NCBI RefSeq assembly: GCF_014534645.1 | Contig: NZ_JACVQF010000234.1 | Location: 120,484 to 184,483 of the forward strand | Length of the DNA: 64,000 bases | Direction of reading: 5' to 3' | Origin: Streptomyces griseicoloratus | Lineage (GTDB): Bacteria; Actinomycetota; Actinomycetes; Streptomycetales; Streptomycetaceae | Shown: positions 15,899 through 24,996 of the stretch, one piece after another | Position numbering within the stretch: the stretch's first letter is position 1 | Layout of the letters: the number at the start of each line of letters is the position of its first letter | Translations under genes and position numbers: made by a program | The notes under the pieces: generated by a model | The model's database searches: none | Seen by the model: the letters and a program-made list of their open reading frames with translations, nothing else | What the model was told of the DNA's origin: nothing

Positions 15899-16465
15899 GT
15901 GAACAAGAAGCTCGCGGCCGCACTGTCCGGCGGTGCGGTACTGGTACTGGCGCTGACGGGATGCAGCAGCGACGACGGCAACGACAAGCTGGACTCCTGG
16001 GCGAAGCAGGTCTGCGACGGCGTACAGCCGCAGGCGAAGAAGATCGAGGCCGCCAACGCGGCGATCCAGAAGCAGACCTCGGACAACAGCACGCCGGAGG
16101 AGGTCCAGAAGACCGACGCGAAGGCCTTCCAGGACATGTCCGACGCGTACAAGGCGATGGGCAGCACCGTCCAGAAGGCCGGCGCGCCGGACGTCGAGGA
16201 CGGGGAGAAGAAGCAGAAGGACGCGGTCGCCGAGCTCAACGGCCTCTCCTCGTCGTACGCCTCCCTGAGGAAGCAGGTGGAGGCCCTCGACACCGATGAC
16301 CAGGCGAAGTTCGCCGACGGCCTCAAGGACATCGCCACCGAGCTGGACAAGCTCAGCAAGAGCGGCAGCGACGCGCTGAAGACCCTGGAGGAGGGCGAGG
16401 TCGGCCAGGCGATGGCCAGGCAGCCCAGCTGCAAGTCGGCCACCGCCTCCGCGACGGCGAGCTGA
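15899..16465 (+). CDS. Small secreted lipoprotein
   Basis: From GTG 15899 the product is 188 residues: a basic start VNKKLAAAL, a hydrophobic core and lipobox LTGC, giving a lipidated cysteine near residue 20. The mature part is highly hydrophilic and helical with many Lys, Asp and Gln (QVCDGVQPQAKKIEAANAAI and so on) and ends in an Ala/Ser/Thr tail. No enzyme motif is visible. The reading frame is open back to 15731, but GGAAGGGA at 15883-15890 supports the GTG; an ATG at 15881 is a weaker alternative. It is probably monocistronic, between the hppA hairpin and the methyltransferase gene. Confidence 0.8.
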   Translation: MNKKLAAALSGGAVLVLALTGCSSDDGNDKLDSWAKQVCDGVQPQAKKIEAANAAIQKQTSDNSTPEEVQKTDAKAFQDMSDAYKAMGSTVQKAGAPDVEDGEKKQKDAVAELNGLSSSYASLRKQVEALDTDDQAKFADGLKDIATELDKLSKSGSDALKTLEEGEVGQAMARQPSCKSATASATAS

Positions 16466-16504
16466 CGGCCGCTCCAGGGGCCCGGGGGAGGGCGCGGGTT
16501 CACA

Positions 16505-18031
16505 ATGGGGGACGTGAGTAACGCCAGCCTCTCCACCCTGCCCTCCGCCGACCGCGCCGACGTCACCGCGCGGCTGCGCGACGCCCTGCTCGGGGCCTCC
16601 TTCACCGCCGACGGACTGCTGGAGCTGCTCGGCGCTCCCGCCTACGCGGCGCTGTCCCGCAGCGAGACGGTGCCCGCGCTCCGGGCCACCCGCGGCGACA
16701 CACCGCTGGAAGTGCTCGTACGGCTCTTCCTGCTCCAGCAACCGGTCGCCCACGCGCGCGTGGCGGACGTCCTGCCCGCCGACGCCTGCCTGGAGAGCGG
16801 CTGGCTCGTCCGCACGGGCGGCGACGAGGTGGCGGCCACCGTGGACGTGCGGCCGTACGCCGGACCCGACGGCGAGGACTGGTACATCGTCTCCGACCTC
16901 GGCTGCGCGGTCGGCGGTGCCGGCGGCATCGGCAGCCGCGCCGAGGGCGTCGTCCTCGGGGTCGGCGGCGCCTCCACGACGCTCGCCGGCATCACCGTCC
17001 GCACGCCCGTCGCCACCGCCCTCGACCTCGGCACCGGCTCCGGCATCCAGGCCCTGCACGCCGCCCGGCACGTCACGCGGGTGACGGCGACCGACCTCAA
17101 CCCGCGCGCGCTGCACATCACCGCGCTCACCCTCGCGCTGTCCGGGGCCCCGGCCGCCGATCTCCGCGAGGGCTCGCTGTTCGAGCCGCTCCGGGACGGG
17201 GAGACGTACGACCTGATCGTGTCGAATCCGCCGTTCGTGATCTCCCCGGGCGCACGGCTCACCTACCGCGACGGCGGGATGGGCGGGGACGATCTGTGCC
17301 GCACGCTCGTTTCCCAGGCGTGGGAGCGGCTGAACGAGGGCGGGTTCGCGCACTTCCTCGCCAACTGGCAGCACGTGGAGGGGGAGGACTGGGCGGACCG
17401 GCTGCGCTCCTGGGTGCCGCGCGGCTGCGACGCCTGGATCGTCCAGCGCGAGGTGCAGGACGTCACGCAGTACGCCGAGCTGTGGCTCAGGGACGCCGGG
17501 GACCACCGCGGCGATGTGGCCGAGTACCAGGCGCGGTACGACGCGTGGCTCGACGAGTTCGAGGCGCGCAAGGTCAAGGCCGTCGGCTTCGGCTGGATCA
17601 CCCTGCGCAAGACGGGGTCCGCCGAGCCCTCGATCACCACCGAGGAGTGGCCGCACCCGATCGAGCAGCCGCTCGGCGAGACGGTGCGGGCGCACTTCGA
17701 CCGCCTCGACTATCTGCGCACGCACGACGACGCCGCCCTGCTCGAAGCACGCTTCACGCTGGCCGGCGAGGTCGTCCAGGAGCAGGTGGGGCTGCCCGGC
17801 GCCGAGGACCCCGAGCACGTCGTCCTGCGCCAGAACCGCGGCATGCGCCGGGCCACCCGGGTCGACACGGTCGGCGCCGGGTTCGCCGGCGTCTGTGACG
17901 GCACCATGACCGCGGGCCGCATTCTGGACGCCATCGCCCAGCTGCTGGGCGAGGACCCGGTGGCGCTGCGCGACCGTACGCCCGCGCAGATCCGGCTGCT
18001 GGTGGAGCAGGGATTCCTCGAACCGGCGTAG
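16505..18031 (+). CDS. Class I SAM-dependent methyltransferase (N5-glutamine/N6-adenine-type NPPF family)
   Basis: The 508-residue protein has an N-terminal all-helical domain (about 1-165), then a Rossmann methyltransferase domain with motif I ALDLGTGSGIQALHAA (near 177) and the catalytic motif DLIVSNPPFVIS (near 238). The NPPF tetrapeptide is used by enzymes that methylate amide or exocyclic amino nitrogens in rRNA, DNA or release factors. A large C-terminal part of unknown role follows. The RlmG/RlmJ-like rRNA methyltransferases are the nearest functional guess. ATG 16505 was taken; GTG 16514 is possible. Confidence 0.8.
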   Translation: MGDVSNASLSTLPSADRADVTARLRDALLGASFTADGLLELLGAPAYAALSRSETVPALRATRGDTPLEVLVRLFLLQQPVAHARVADVLPADACLESGWLVRTGGDEVAATVDVRPYAGPDGEDWYIVSDLGCAVGGAGGIGSRAEGVVLGVGGASTTLAGITVRTPVATALDLGTGSGIQALHAARHVTRVTATDLNPRALHITALTLALSGAPAADLREGSLFEPLRDGETYDLIVSNPPFVISPGARLTYRDGGMGGDDLCRTLVSQAWERLNEGGFAHFLANWQHVEGEDWADRLRSWVPRGCDAWIVQREVQDVTQYAELWLRDAGDHRGDVAEYQARYDAWLDEFEARKVKAVGFGWITLRKTGSAEPSITTEEWPHPIEQPLGETVRAHFDRLDYLRTHDDAALLEARFTLAGEVVQEQVGLPGAEDPEHVVLRQNRGMRRATRVDTVGAGFAGVCDGTMTAGRILDAIAQLLGEDPVALRDRTPAQIRLLVEQGFLEPA

Positions 18032-18210
18032 TGCATGTGCCGGCGAATCCCTGTGACGGCCGTCTCGGCCGCCGCGGCACCGCGTGGAACGAGCCACGGC
18101 GACGCGCCGGCGGCCGCCCGTTCACCTCGGGTTCGCCTGATCGCCGCCCGCGCGTGTCAGTCTCCCGGAAGCTGGGTACTCGCGGGCGGCAAAAGAGAGG
18201 CACGAAGATC

Positions 18211-18408
18211 ATGGAGAGCGGTCCGGCGATCTTCTCGGGAATGGTGTTCGCCCTGTTCGGGGGCGGTCTGCTGGTGTGGACTGCGAGCCGGGTGCGGCAC
18301 GGCAAGCCTGTCGCCCAGGGTGTGAACCCCGTCGCATCGGCGACCCTCGCGAGCGTTGCCGCCGTGGTCGCTCTGGCCCTCGGGGCGTGGTGTCTGACGC
18401 GTGTGTGA
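18211..18408 (+). CDS. Small two-helix membrane protein
   Basis: A 65-residue protein, MESGPAIFSGMVFALFGGG..., with two predicted transmembrane helices (about 6-22 and 43-62) joined by a short basic loop (SRVRHGKPVAQG). No family is recognised. ATG 18211 has AGAGAGG about ten bases upstream. The frame extends upstream to 18031, but that part is Arg/Pro-rich and unlikely to be translated. It lies between the methyltransferase and topA genes. Confidence 0.65.
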   Translation: MESGPAIFSGMVFALFGGGLLVWTASRVRHGKPVAQGVNPVASATLASVAAVVALALGAWCLTRV

Positions 18409-18558
18409 GAGGCCCGTTCCGGCCGGGCACCGCACTACCGCCCGGGTAATCGGGAGGTCGCGCTCCGGATATGCAGGTGAGGGCCGCTGAGCACTCCGGG
18501 CGGCAGGAACAGGGTTCGTCGGGTTACCGTTCGAGTGGCCGTTGTGGGCTTTTCCCGT

Positions 18559-18588
18559 TTGACACGGGGGCGGGAGGTACCGTCACAC
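18559..18588 (+). promoter_or_regulatory. Candidate topA promoter
   Basis: TTGACA at 18559-18564 lies in a local AT-richer stretch; the best -10 at 17-18 bases spacing (GTCACA/TCACAC) is poor. Transcription would give an mRNA leader of roughly 85 bases before the TTG start of topA. Confidence 0.3.
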
Positions 18589-18676
18589 TCCGCAGCGTCA
18601 CGACCGAAACAGAGCACGACCCGACCCGGGACCACGGCCTGGGGAGGCCCAGCGTCGACCGGAGAGAAGAGCGAAG

Positions 18677-21502
18677 TTGTCCCCGACCAGCGAGACCGCG
18701 AAGGGCGGCCGCCGACTCGTCATCGTCGAGTCGCCTGCCAAGGCGAAGACGATCAAGGGCTACCTCGGGCCCGGTTACGTCGTCGAGGCGAGCGTCGGGC
18801 ACATTCGCGATCTTCCGAACGGCGCCGCGGAGGTGCCCGAGAAGTACACCGGCGAGGTCCGCCGCCTCGGTGTGGACGTCGAACACGACTTCCAGCCGAT
18901 CTATGTGGTCAACGCCGACAAGAAGGCGCAGGTCAAGAAGCTCAAGGATCTGCTGAAGGACTCCGACGAGCTCTTCCTCGCCACCGATGAGGACCGCGAG
19001 GGCGAGGCCATCGCCTGGCACCTCCAGGAAGTGCTCAAGCCCAAGATCCCGGTCAAGCGGATGGTGTTCCACGAGATCACCAAGGACGCGATCCGGGCGG
19101 CCGTGGCCAACCCGCGCCAGCTCAACCAGAAGCTCGTCGACGCCCAGGAGACCCGCCGCATCCTCGACCGCCTCTACGGCTACGAGGTCTCGCCGGTCCT
19201 GTGGAAGAAGGTCATGCCGCGCCTGTCGGCAGGCCGCGTCCAGTCCGTCGCGACCCGGCTGGTCGTCGAGCGGGAACGCGAGCGCATGGCGTTCCGCTCC
19301 GCCGAGTACTGGGACCTGACGGGCACCTTCGCGACCGGTCGCGCGGGAGACGCCTCCGACCCGTCGTCGCTGGTCGCCCGCCTGCAGAGCGTCGACGGCC
19401 GGCGGGTGGCGCAGGGCCGTGACTTCGACTCCCTCGGGCAGCTGAAGAGCGCGAACACCCTCCACCTCGACGAGGCGAACGCCCGCGCGCTCGCCGCCGC
19501 CCTCCAGGACACGCGGTTCGCCGTCCGCTCCGTCGAGTCCAAGCCGTACCGCCGCTCGCCGTACGCCCCGTTCCGTACGACGACGCTGCAGCAGGAGGCC
19601 TCGCGCAAGCTCGGCTTCGGCGCCAAGGCGACGATGCAGATCGCGCAGAAGCTGTACGAGAACGGCTACATCACCTACATGCGTACGGACTCGACGACCC
19701 TGAGCGACACGGCGGTCGCCGCCGCCCGCGCCCAGGTCACGCAGCTGTACGGCGCCGACTACCTGCCGGCGCAGCCGAGGACGTACGCCGGCAAGGTCAA
19801 GAACGCGCAGGAGGCGCACGAGGCGATCCGTCCCTCGGGTGATCGTTTCCGCACGCCCGCCGAGACCGGTCTGACCGGCGACCAGTTCAAGCTCTACGAG
19901 CTGATCTGGAAGCGGACCGTCGCCTCCCAGATGAAGGACGCGACCGGAAACAGCGTCACCGTGAAGATCGGCGGCACGGCGGCCGACGGACGGGACGTCG
20001 AGTTCACCGCGTCCGGCAAGACGATCACCTTCCACGGCTTCCTGAAGGCCTACGTGGAGGGCGCCGACGACCCGAACGCCGAGCTGGACGACCGCGAGCG
20101 CCGGCTGCCGCAGGTCGCCGAGGGCGACGCGCTGACGGCCGAGGAGATCACGGTCGACGGCCACGCCACCAAGCCCCCGGCCCGCTACACCGAGGCGTCG
20201 CTGGTCAAGGAGCTGGAAGAGCGCGAGATCGGCCGCCCGTCGACGTACGCGTCGATCATCGGCACCATCCTGGACCGCGGCTACGTGTTCAAGAAGGGCA
20301 CGGCGCTCGTCCCGTCCTTCCTGTCCTTCGCCGTGGTCAACCTCCTGGAGAAGCACTTCGGGCGGCTCGTCGACTACGACTTCACCGCCAAGATGGAGGA
20401 CGACCTCGACGCCATCGCCCGCGGCGAGGCGCAGGCCGTGCCGTGGCTGAAGCGCTTCTACTTCGGCGAGGGCACCGGCAACGGCGGCGCGGCCGAGGCC
20501 GGCAACGGCGACGGGGACCACCTCGGCGGCCTCAAGGAGCTGGTGACCGACCTGGGCGCGATCGACGCGCGCGAGGTGTCGTCCTTCCCCGTCGGCAACG
20601 ACATCGTGCTGCGGGTCGGGCGCTACGGCCCGTACATCGAGCGCGGCGAGAAGGACACCGAGCAGCACCAGCGCGCCGACATCCCCGACGACCTGGCGCC
20701 CGACGAGCTGTCCGTCGAGCTCGCCGAGGAACTGCTCGCCAAGCCGAGCGGCGACTTCGAGCTGGGCACCGACCCGGCCACCGGCCACACGATCGTCGCC
20801 AAGGACGGCCGCTACGGCCCGTACGTCACCGAGGTGCTCCCCGAGGGCACTCCCAAGACCGGCAAGAACGCCGTGAAGCCGCGGACGGCCTCGCTGTTCA
20901 AGTCGATGTCCCTGGACACGGTGACGCTGGACGACGCCCTGAAGCTGATGTCGCTGCCGCGCATCGTCGGCACCGACGCGGACGGCGTCGAGATCACCGC
21001 GCAGAACGGCCGCTACGGCCCGTACCTGAAGAAGGGCACGGACTCGCGGTCCCTGCAGTCCGAGGACCAGATCTTCACGATCACGCTGGAGGAGGCGCAG
21101 GCGATCTACGCCCAGCCCAAGCAGCGTGGCCGGGCCGCGGCCAAGCCGCCGCTGAAGGAGCTGGGCGAGGACCCGGTCAGCGGCAAGCCGGTCGTCGTCA
21201 AGGACGGGCGCTTCGGTCCGTACGTCACCGACGGCGAGACCAACGCCACTCTGCGCTCCGGCGACAGCGTCGAGGCGATCACCCCGGAGCGCGGCTTCGA
21301 GCTGCTCGCCGAGAAGCGCGCCAAGGGGCCCGCCAAGAAGACGGCGAAGAAGACCGCCGCGAAGAAGGCCCCGGCGAAGAAGACGGCGGCCAAGAAGACC
21401 GCGGCGAAGAAGACGGCCGCCAAGACGACGGCCGCCAAGAAGACCACGGCGAAGAAGACGGCCACCAAGAAGGCGACCGCCACCAAGGCGTCGGAGGACT
21501 GA
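18677..21502 (+). CDS. topA: DNA topoisomerase I
   Basis: The 941-residue type IA topoisomerase relaxes negative supercoils. The Toprim domain begins RRLVIVESPAKAKTIKGYL, and the catalytic tyrosine is Tyr334 in YITYMRTDS (codon at 19676). After the core come four repeats with GRYGPY-type motifs (TopoI_C), as expected in actinobacteria, and no zinc-finger cysteines. The C-terminus is a Lys/Ala-rich tail of KKTAAKK repeats (about 880-935) like that known to give Streptomyces TopA its processivity. The start is TTG 18677, preceded by GGAGAGAAGAG; translation begins (M)SPTSETAKGGRRLV. Confidence 0.97.
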   Translation: MSPTSETAKGGRRLVIVESPAKAKTIKGYLGPGYVVEASVGHIRDLPNGAAEVPEKYTGEVRRLGVDVEHDFQPIYVVNADKKAQVKKLKDLLKDSDELFLATDEDREGEAIAWHLQEVLKPKIPVKRMVFHEITKDAIRAAVANPRQLNQKLVDAQETRRILDRLYGYEVSPVLWKKVMPRLSAGRVQSVATRLVVERERERMAFRSAEYWDLTGTFATGRAGDASDPSSLVARLQSVDGRRVAQGRDFDSLGQLKSANTLHLDEANARALAAALQDTRFAVRSVESKPYRRSPYAPFRTTTLQQEASRKLGFGAKATMQIAQKLYENGYITYMRTDSTTLSDTAVAAARAQVTQLYGADYLPAQPRTYAGKVKNAQEAHEAIRPSGDRFRTPAETGLTGDQFKLYELIWKRTVASQMKDATGNSVTVKIGGTAADGRDVEFTASGKTITFHGFLKAYVEGADDPNAELDDRERRLPQVAEGDALTAEEITVDGHATKPPARYTEASLVKELEEREIGRPSTYASIIGTILDRGYVFKKGTALVPSFLSFAVVNLLEKHFGRLVDYDFTAKMEDDLDAIARGEAQAVPWLKRFYFGEGTGNGGAAEAGNGDGDHLGGLKELVTDLGAIDAREVSSFPVGNDIVLRVGRYGPYIERGEKDTEQHQRADIPDDLAPDELSVELAEELLAKPSGDFELGTDPATGHTIVAKDGRYGPYVTEVLPEGTPKTGKNAVKPRTASLFKSMSLDTVTLDDALKLMSLPRIVGTDADGVEITAQNGRYGPYLKKGTDSRSLQSEDQIFTITLEEAQAIYAQPKQRGRAAAKPPLKELGEDPVSGKPVVVKDGRFGPYVTDGETNATLRSGDSVEAITPERGFELLAEKRAKGPAKKTAKKTAAKKAPAKKTAAKKTAAKKTAAKTTAAKKTTAKKTATKKATATKASED

Positions 21503-21551
21503 GCCGGCCCCGGACGACGGCGCGTGAGACGCACCTTCATTCGCAGAGCGA

Positions 21552-21582
21552 ACGCCCCGGCATCGATTCGGTGTCGGGGCGT
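21552..21582 (+). terminator. Terminator after topA
   Basis: ACGCCCCGGCATCG pairs with CGGTGTCGGGGCGT (14 positions, two G-U pairs) across a 3-base loop. Confidence 0.7.
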
Positions 21583-21637
21583 GCGCACGCCCGGCCGGGC
21601 GCTCGGGCCTGTCGGCGGCTCCCGATAGGCTGAACGC

Positions 21638-24600
21638 ATGACGCGAGCCGAGCAGCCAACGGCCTCTCACCCCACCCCGGACGACGCCCTGGTCGCGGAC
21701 TCCCGCGAGCGCGCCGTGCGCGCCCTGCTGCGCCAGCCGCAGCTGAGGCGGCTGTGGAGCGCACAGCTCGTGGGGGGTGTCGGCGACATGCTGGCCCTCC
21801 TCGTGCTGGTCGTTCTCGCCGTCCAGGCCGCGATCGGCGCGGGCTCGTTCGGCGCGGGCTACCGGGGCGTGGCGTTCGCAGTGGCGACCGTTTTCGGTGT
21901 GCGCATCCTGGCGACGCTGCTCTTCGGCGCGGTCCTGCTGGGCCCGCTGACCGCTCTCACCTCGCAGGACGGCCCGCTCGACCGCCGCTGGACCATGGTC
22001 GGCGCGGACGGGCTGAGGGCCGCGCTGCTGATCGTCGCGCCGCTGTGGATCGACTGGACGCCGGACGACGCGCTCGCCGTCCTCCTGGTGACCGTCTTCG
22101 TCACCGGCGTCGCCGAGCGCTTCTGGACGGTGTGCCGGGAGAGCGCGGCCCCCGCGCTGCTGCCCGCGCCGCCACCGGAGGGCGCGACGGTGCGTCCGCT
22201 GCCGGACCACATGGAGGCGCTGCGCCGCCTGTCCCTGCGGACGGGCTTCGTGGCGGTCCCCCTCGCGGCGGTGGTGCTCGTCGTCGCCGGGCTGGTGAAC
22301 AACCTGCTGGGCGCCGGCATCGCCTGGTTCGCCGAGCACCAGGCCGCCCTCGGCTCGTACGTCGCGGCCGGGCTGTTCGCCGCCTCCCTGTCCGTGCTGA
22401 CCTTCCTGGAGCTGCCCGCCACGCGCACCCCGCGCGCCCGGTCGCCGCTGGAGGGGCTGCGCCGCCCGAAGAGCGGCACGGGCCCGGACAAGGGCCGCAC
22501 CGGCGCCGCCCCGCTGCTGGTGCTCGCCTGCGCGGCGGTCGCCGGGGCGGTGTCCGCGGCGGTCGCCGTGGCGGTGCTGCACGCCAAGGACCTGGGCGGC
22601 GGCCCCGTGCTGTACGGGCTGATGGTGGCCGCGCTGACCGGCGGGGTCGTCGTCGGCATCCGTACGGCCCCCGCCCTGCTGCCCTCGCTCTCGCGCCGGC
22701 GGCTGCTGGCCCTGGCGACCGCCTTCGCCGGCGTCGCCCTGCTGGCCGCAGGGCTCGTCCCGGACGACACCACGGTGCTGCTGCTCGTCGCGCTGGCCGG
22801 CGTCGGCGCGGGCGTGGCCGCCAACACCGGGCACACGCTGCTCGACCAGGAGAGCGAGGAGCACCGCCGGACGCGGACCACCGAGCACCTGCACGCGGTC
22901 GTCCGGGTCTGCGTGGCGCTCGGCGCGGTGGTCGCGCCCGTGCTGGCCGCGGTGATCGGGCCGCACCGGCTGGAGAACGGCAAGTTCGTCTTCGCGCACG
23001 GCGGCGCCGGTTTCGTCCTCATGCTCGTCGGCGCGCTGCTGCTGCCGGTGGCCGCGCTGGTGCTCGCCAAGGTCGACGACCGCTCCGGCGTTCCGCTCCG
23101 GCACGACCTGAGGGACGCGCTGCTCGGCGGCGACGACCCGGTGCCCGCACCCGCGGCGAACGGATTCTTCATCGCCCTGGAGGGCGGTGACGGCGCCGGG
23201 AAGTCCACCCAGGCCGAGGCGCTCGCCGAGTGGATCAGGGGCAAGGGCCACGAGGTCGTGCTCACCCGCGAGCCGGGCGCGACGCCGGTGGGCAAGCGCC
23301 TGCGGTCGATCCTGCTGGACGTGTCCAGCGCCGGACTGTCGCACCGGGCGGAGGCGCTGCTGTACGCCGCCGACCGCGCGGAGCACGTGGACACGGTGGT
23401 GCGGCCCGCGCTGGAGCGCGGAGCCGTGGTGATCTCCGACCGCTACATCGACTCCTCGGTGGCCTACCAGGGCGCGGGCCGTGACCTGTCCCCGACCGAG
23501 ATCGCCCGCATCAACCGCTGGGCGACGAACGGGCTCGTCCCGCATCTGACGGTCCTGCTGGACGTCTCGCCGGAGGCCGCGCGCGAGCGGTTCACCGAGG
23601 CGCCGGACCGGCTGGAGTCGGAGCCCGCCGAGTTCCACGCGCGCGTGCGGTCCGGTTTCCTGACGCTGGCCGCCGCCGACCCCGGGCGCTACCTCGTCGT
23701 GGACGCCGGCCAGGAGCCCGAGGCCGTCACGACCGTCGTCCGGGCCCGGCTCGACCAGGTGCTGCCGCTGTCCCAGGCCGAGATCGAGGCCCGGGAGGAG
23801 GCGCGGCGCAAGGCCGAGGAGGAGGCCCGGCGCAAGGCGGAGGAGGAAGCCGCCCGCAAGGCCGAGGAGGAGCGCCTGGAGCGCGAGCGCCAGGAGCAGC
23901 TGGAGCGGCTGCGCGCCGAGGAGGAGGAGCGCAAGCGGCGCGAGCTGGAGGAGGCCCAGCGGCGCGAGGCCGAGCGGCAGGCCGAGGAGGCCCGGCAGCG
24001 GGCCGAGGAAGCGCGTCGGCGCGCCGAGGAGGAGCGGGCACGGCTCCTCGCGGAGGAGAAGGCGCGCGCCGAGGAGGAGGCCCGCCGCAGGGCCGAGGAG
24101 GAGAGGCTCCGCAAGCAGGCCGAGGAGGAGGCCCGGCTGCGGGCCGAGGCCGAGGCACGGCGCCTGGAGAAGCAGCGCAAGGCCGAGGAGGCCCTGCTGC
24201 GCGCGGAGGAGGCGCGCCGGGCGGCGGAGCAGGCTGCGGCCGCGGCCGCGACGGGCCCGAAGCCGACGGCCCCGCCCGCGGCGGACGCCCCCCGGCCGGC
24301 CCCTGCCCCGGCCCCGGACGCGGCGACCGTGCCGACGCCGGTGGTGAAGCTGGACAAGGGCCCCGACGGGCCGGCGGAGGACACCGCGGTACTGCGGCCG
24401 GTGCGGGACGAGCGCGGCGACGGGCGGACCTCCGCGGTCTCCGACTCGGAGGTGACGGCCGAGCTGCCGTTGCCGCCGGGTGCGGCGGATGAGACGGCCG
24501 TGCTGCCGCCGGTGGCGCCGGGTGCGGCGGATGAGACGGCCGTGCTGCCGCCGGTGGCGCCGGGTGAGTCCGATGAGACGGCTGTGCTGCCGCCGGTGGC

Positions 24601-24904
24601 GCCCGGTGCCGCCGACGAGACGGCCGTGCTGCCGCCCGTACGCGGAGACGACCCCGCCGACCGGGTGCCGCCCGGCTTCTTCCGGGACGAGAACCCGCCC
24701 GCCCGGCCCGACGCCTCCGACGACCGCACGCGGGAGCTGCCCCAGGTCGACCCCGAGCAGGCGCAGCCCCGGCGCCGGCGGTCCGACTGGGCCGAGGAGA
24801 CGCCGCTGGACGACCTGCCGACGCTGGCGGACGAACTGCTCGGGCCGCATGAGGACGACGACCAGGACGACGGAGGCCGCCGGGGGAGGGGCCGGGGCCG
24901 CTGA
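21638..24904 (+). CDS. tmk: Thymidylate kinase fused to an N-terminal MFS-like membrane domain and a coiled-coil tail
   Basis: The 1088-residue protein has three parts. Residues 1-500 form a polytopic MFS-type region (about 12 hydrophobic helices). Residues 507-712 form a complete dTMP kinase, with Walker A GGDGAGKS at 516-523, the LTREPGATPVGKRLRS dTMP-binding segment and SDRYIDSSVAYQGAGR. Residues 715-875 are a long Glu/Arg/Ala coiled coil, followed by a Pro-rich, acidic tail with four 14-residue repeats ETAVLPPVAPGAAD. The kinase makes dTDP for DNA synthesis. The fusion is known in Streptomyces; what the transporter-like half does is not established. It lies between topA and holB, consistent with a replication role. 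Confidence 0.92.
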   Translation: MTRAEQPTASHPTPDDALVADSRERAVRALLRQPQLRRLWSAQLVGGVGDMLALLVLVVLAVQAAIGAGSFGAGYRGVAFAVATVFGVRILATLLFGAVLLGPLTALTSQDGPLDRRWTMVGADGLRAALLIVAPLWIDWTPDDALAVLLVTVFVTGVAERFWTVCRESAAPALLPAPPPEGATVRPLPDHMEALRRLSLRTGFVAVPLAAVVLVVAGLVNNLLGAGIAWFAEHQAALGSYVAAGLFAASLSVLTFLELPATRTPRARSPLEGLRRPKSGTGPDKGRTGAAPLLVLACAAVAGAVSAAVAVAVLHAKDLGGGPVLYGLMVAALTGGVVVGIRTAPALLPSLSRRRLLALATAFAGVALLAAGLVPDDTTVLLLVALAGVGAGVAANTGHTLLDQESEEHRRTRTTEHLHAVVRVCVALGAVVAPVLAAVIGPHRLENGKFVFAHGGAGFVLMLVGALLLPVAALVLAKVDDRSGVPLRHDLRDALLGGDDPVPAPAANGFFIALEGGDGAGKSTQAEALAEWIRGKGHEVVLTREPGATPVGKRLRSILLDVSSAGLSHRAEALLYAADRAEHVDTVVRPALERGAVVISDRYIDSSVAYQGAGRDLSPTEIARINRWATNGLVPHLTVLLDVSPEAARERFTEAPDRLESEPAEFHARVRSGFLTLAAADPGRYLVVDAGQEPEAVTTVVRARLDQVLPLSQAEIEAREEARRKAEEEARRKAEEEAARKAEEERLERERQEQLERLRAEEEERKRRELEEAQRREAERQAEEARQRAEEARRRAEEERARLLAEEKARAEEEARRRAEEERLRKQAEEEARLRAEAEARRLEKQRKAEEALLRAEEARRAAEQAAAAAATGPKPTAPPAADAPRPAPAPAPDAATVPTPVVKLDKGPDGPAEDTAVLRPVRDERGDGRTSAVSDSEVTAELPLPPGAADETAVLPPVAPGAADETAVLPPVAPGESDETAVLPPVAPGAADETAVLPPVRGDDPADRVPPGFFRDENPPARPDASDDRTRELPQVDPEQAQPRRRRSDWAEETPLDDLPTLADELLGPHEDDDQDDGGRRGRGRGR
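24478..24645 (+). repeat. 42-base in-frame repeat in the tmk tail
   Basis: Four copies of a 42-base unit (period visible from 24482 to 24524) encode AADETAVLPPVAPG with minor changes. One copy has SDE instead of ADE. Confidence 0.85.
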
Positions 24905-24996
24905 CGCTCGGCCGGCCCGGGTTGTCAGTGGGCGCCCGCACAATGGATGACGACGGACGACACCGGGCGCAACGTGACGGAAGGACGGCGTGACCC

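Noticed and set aside
18524-24943. Very long open frame (about 2139 codons) on the minus strand across topA and tmk
   Set aside because: It is the antisense shadow of high-GC genes: Arg/Gly/Leu-rich, no domain, and no ribosome binding site, while topA and tmk are clearly real on the other strand.
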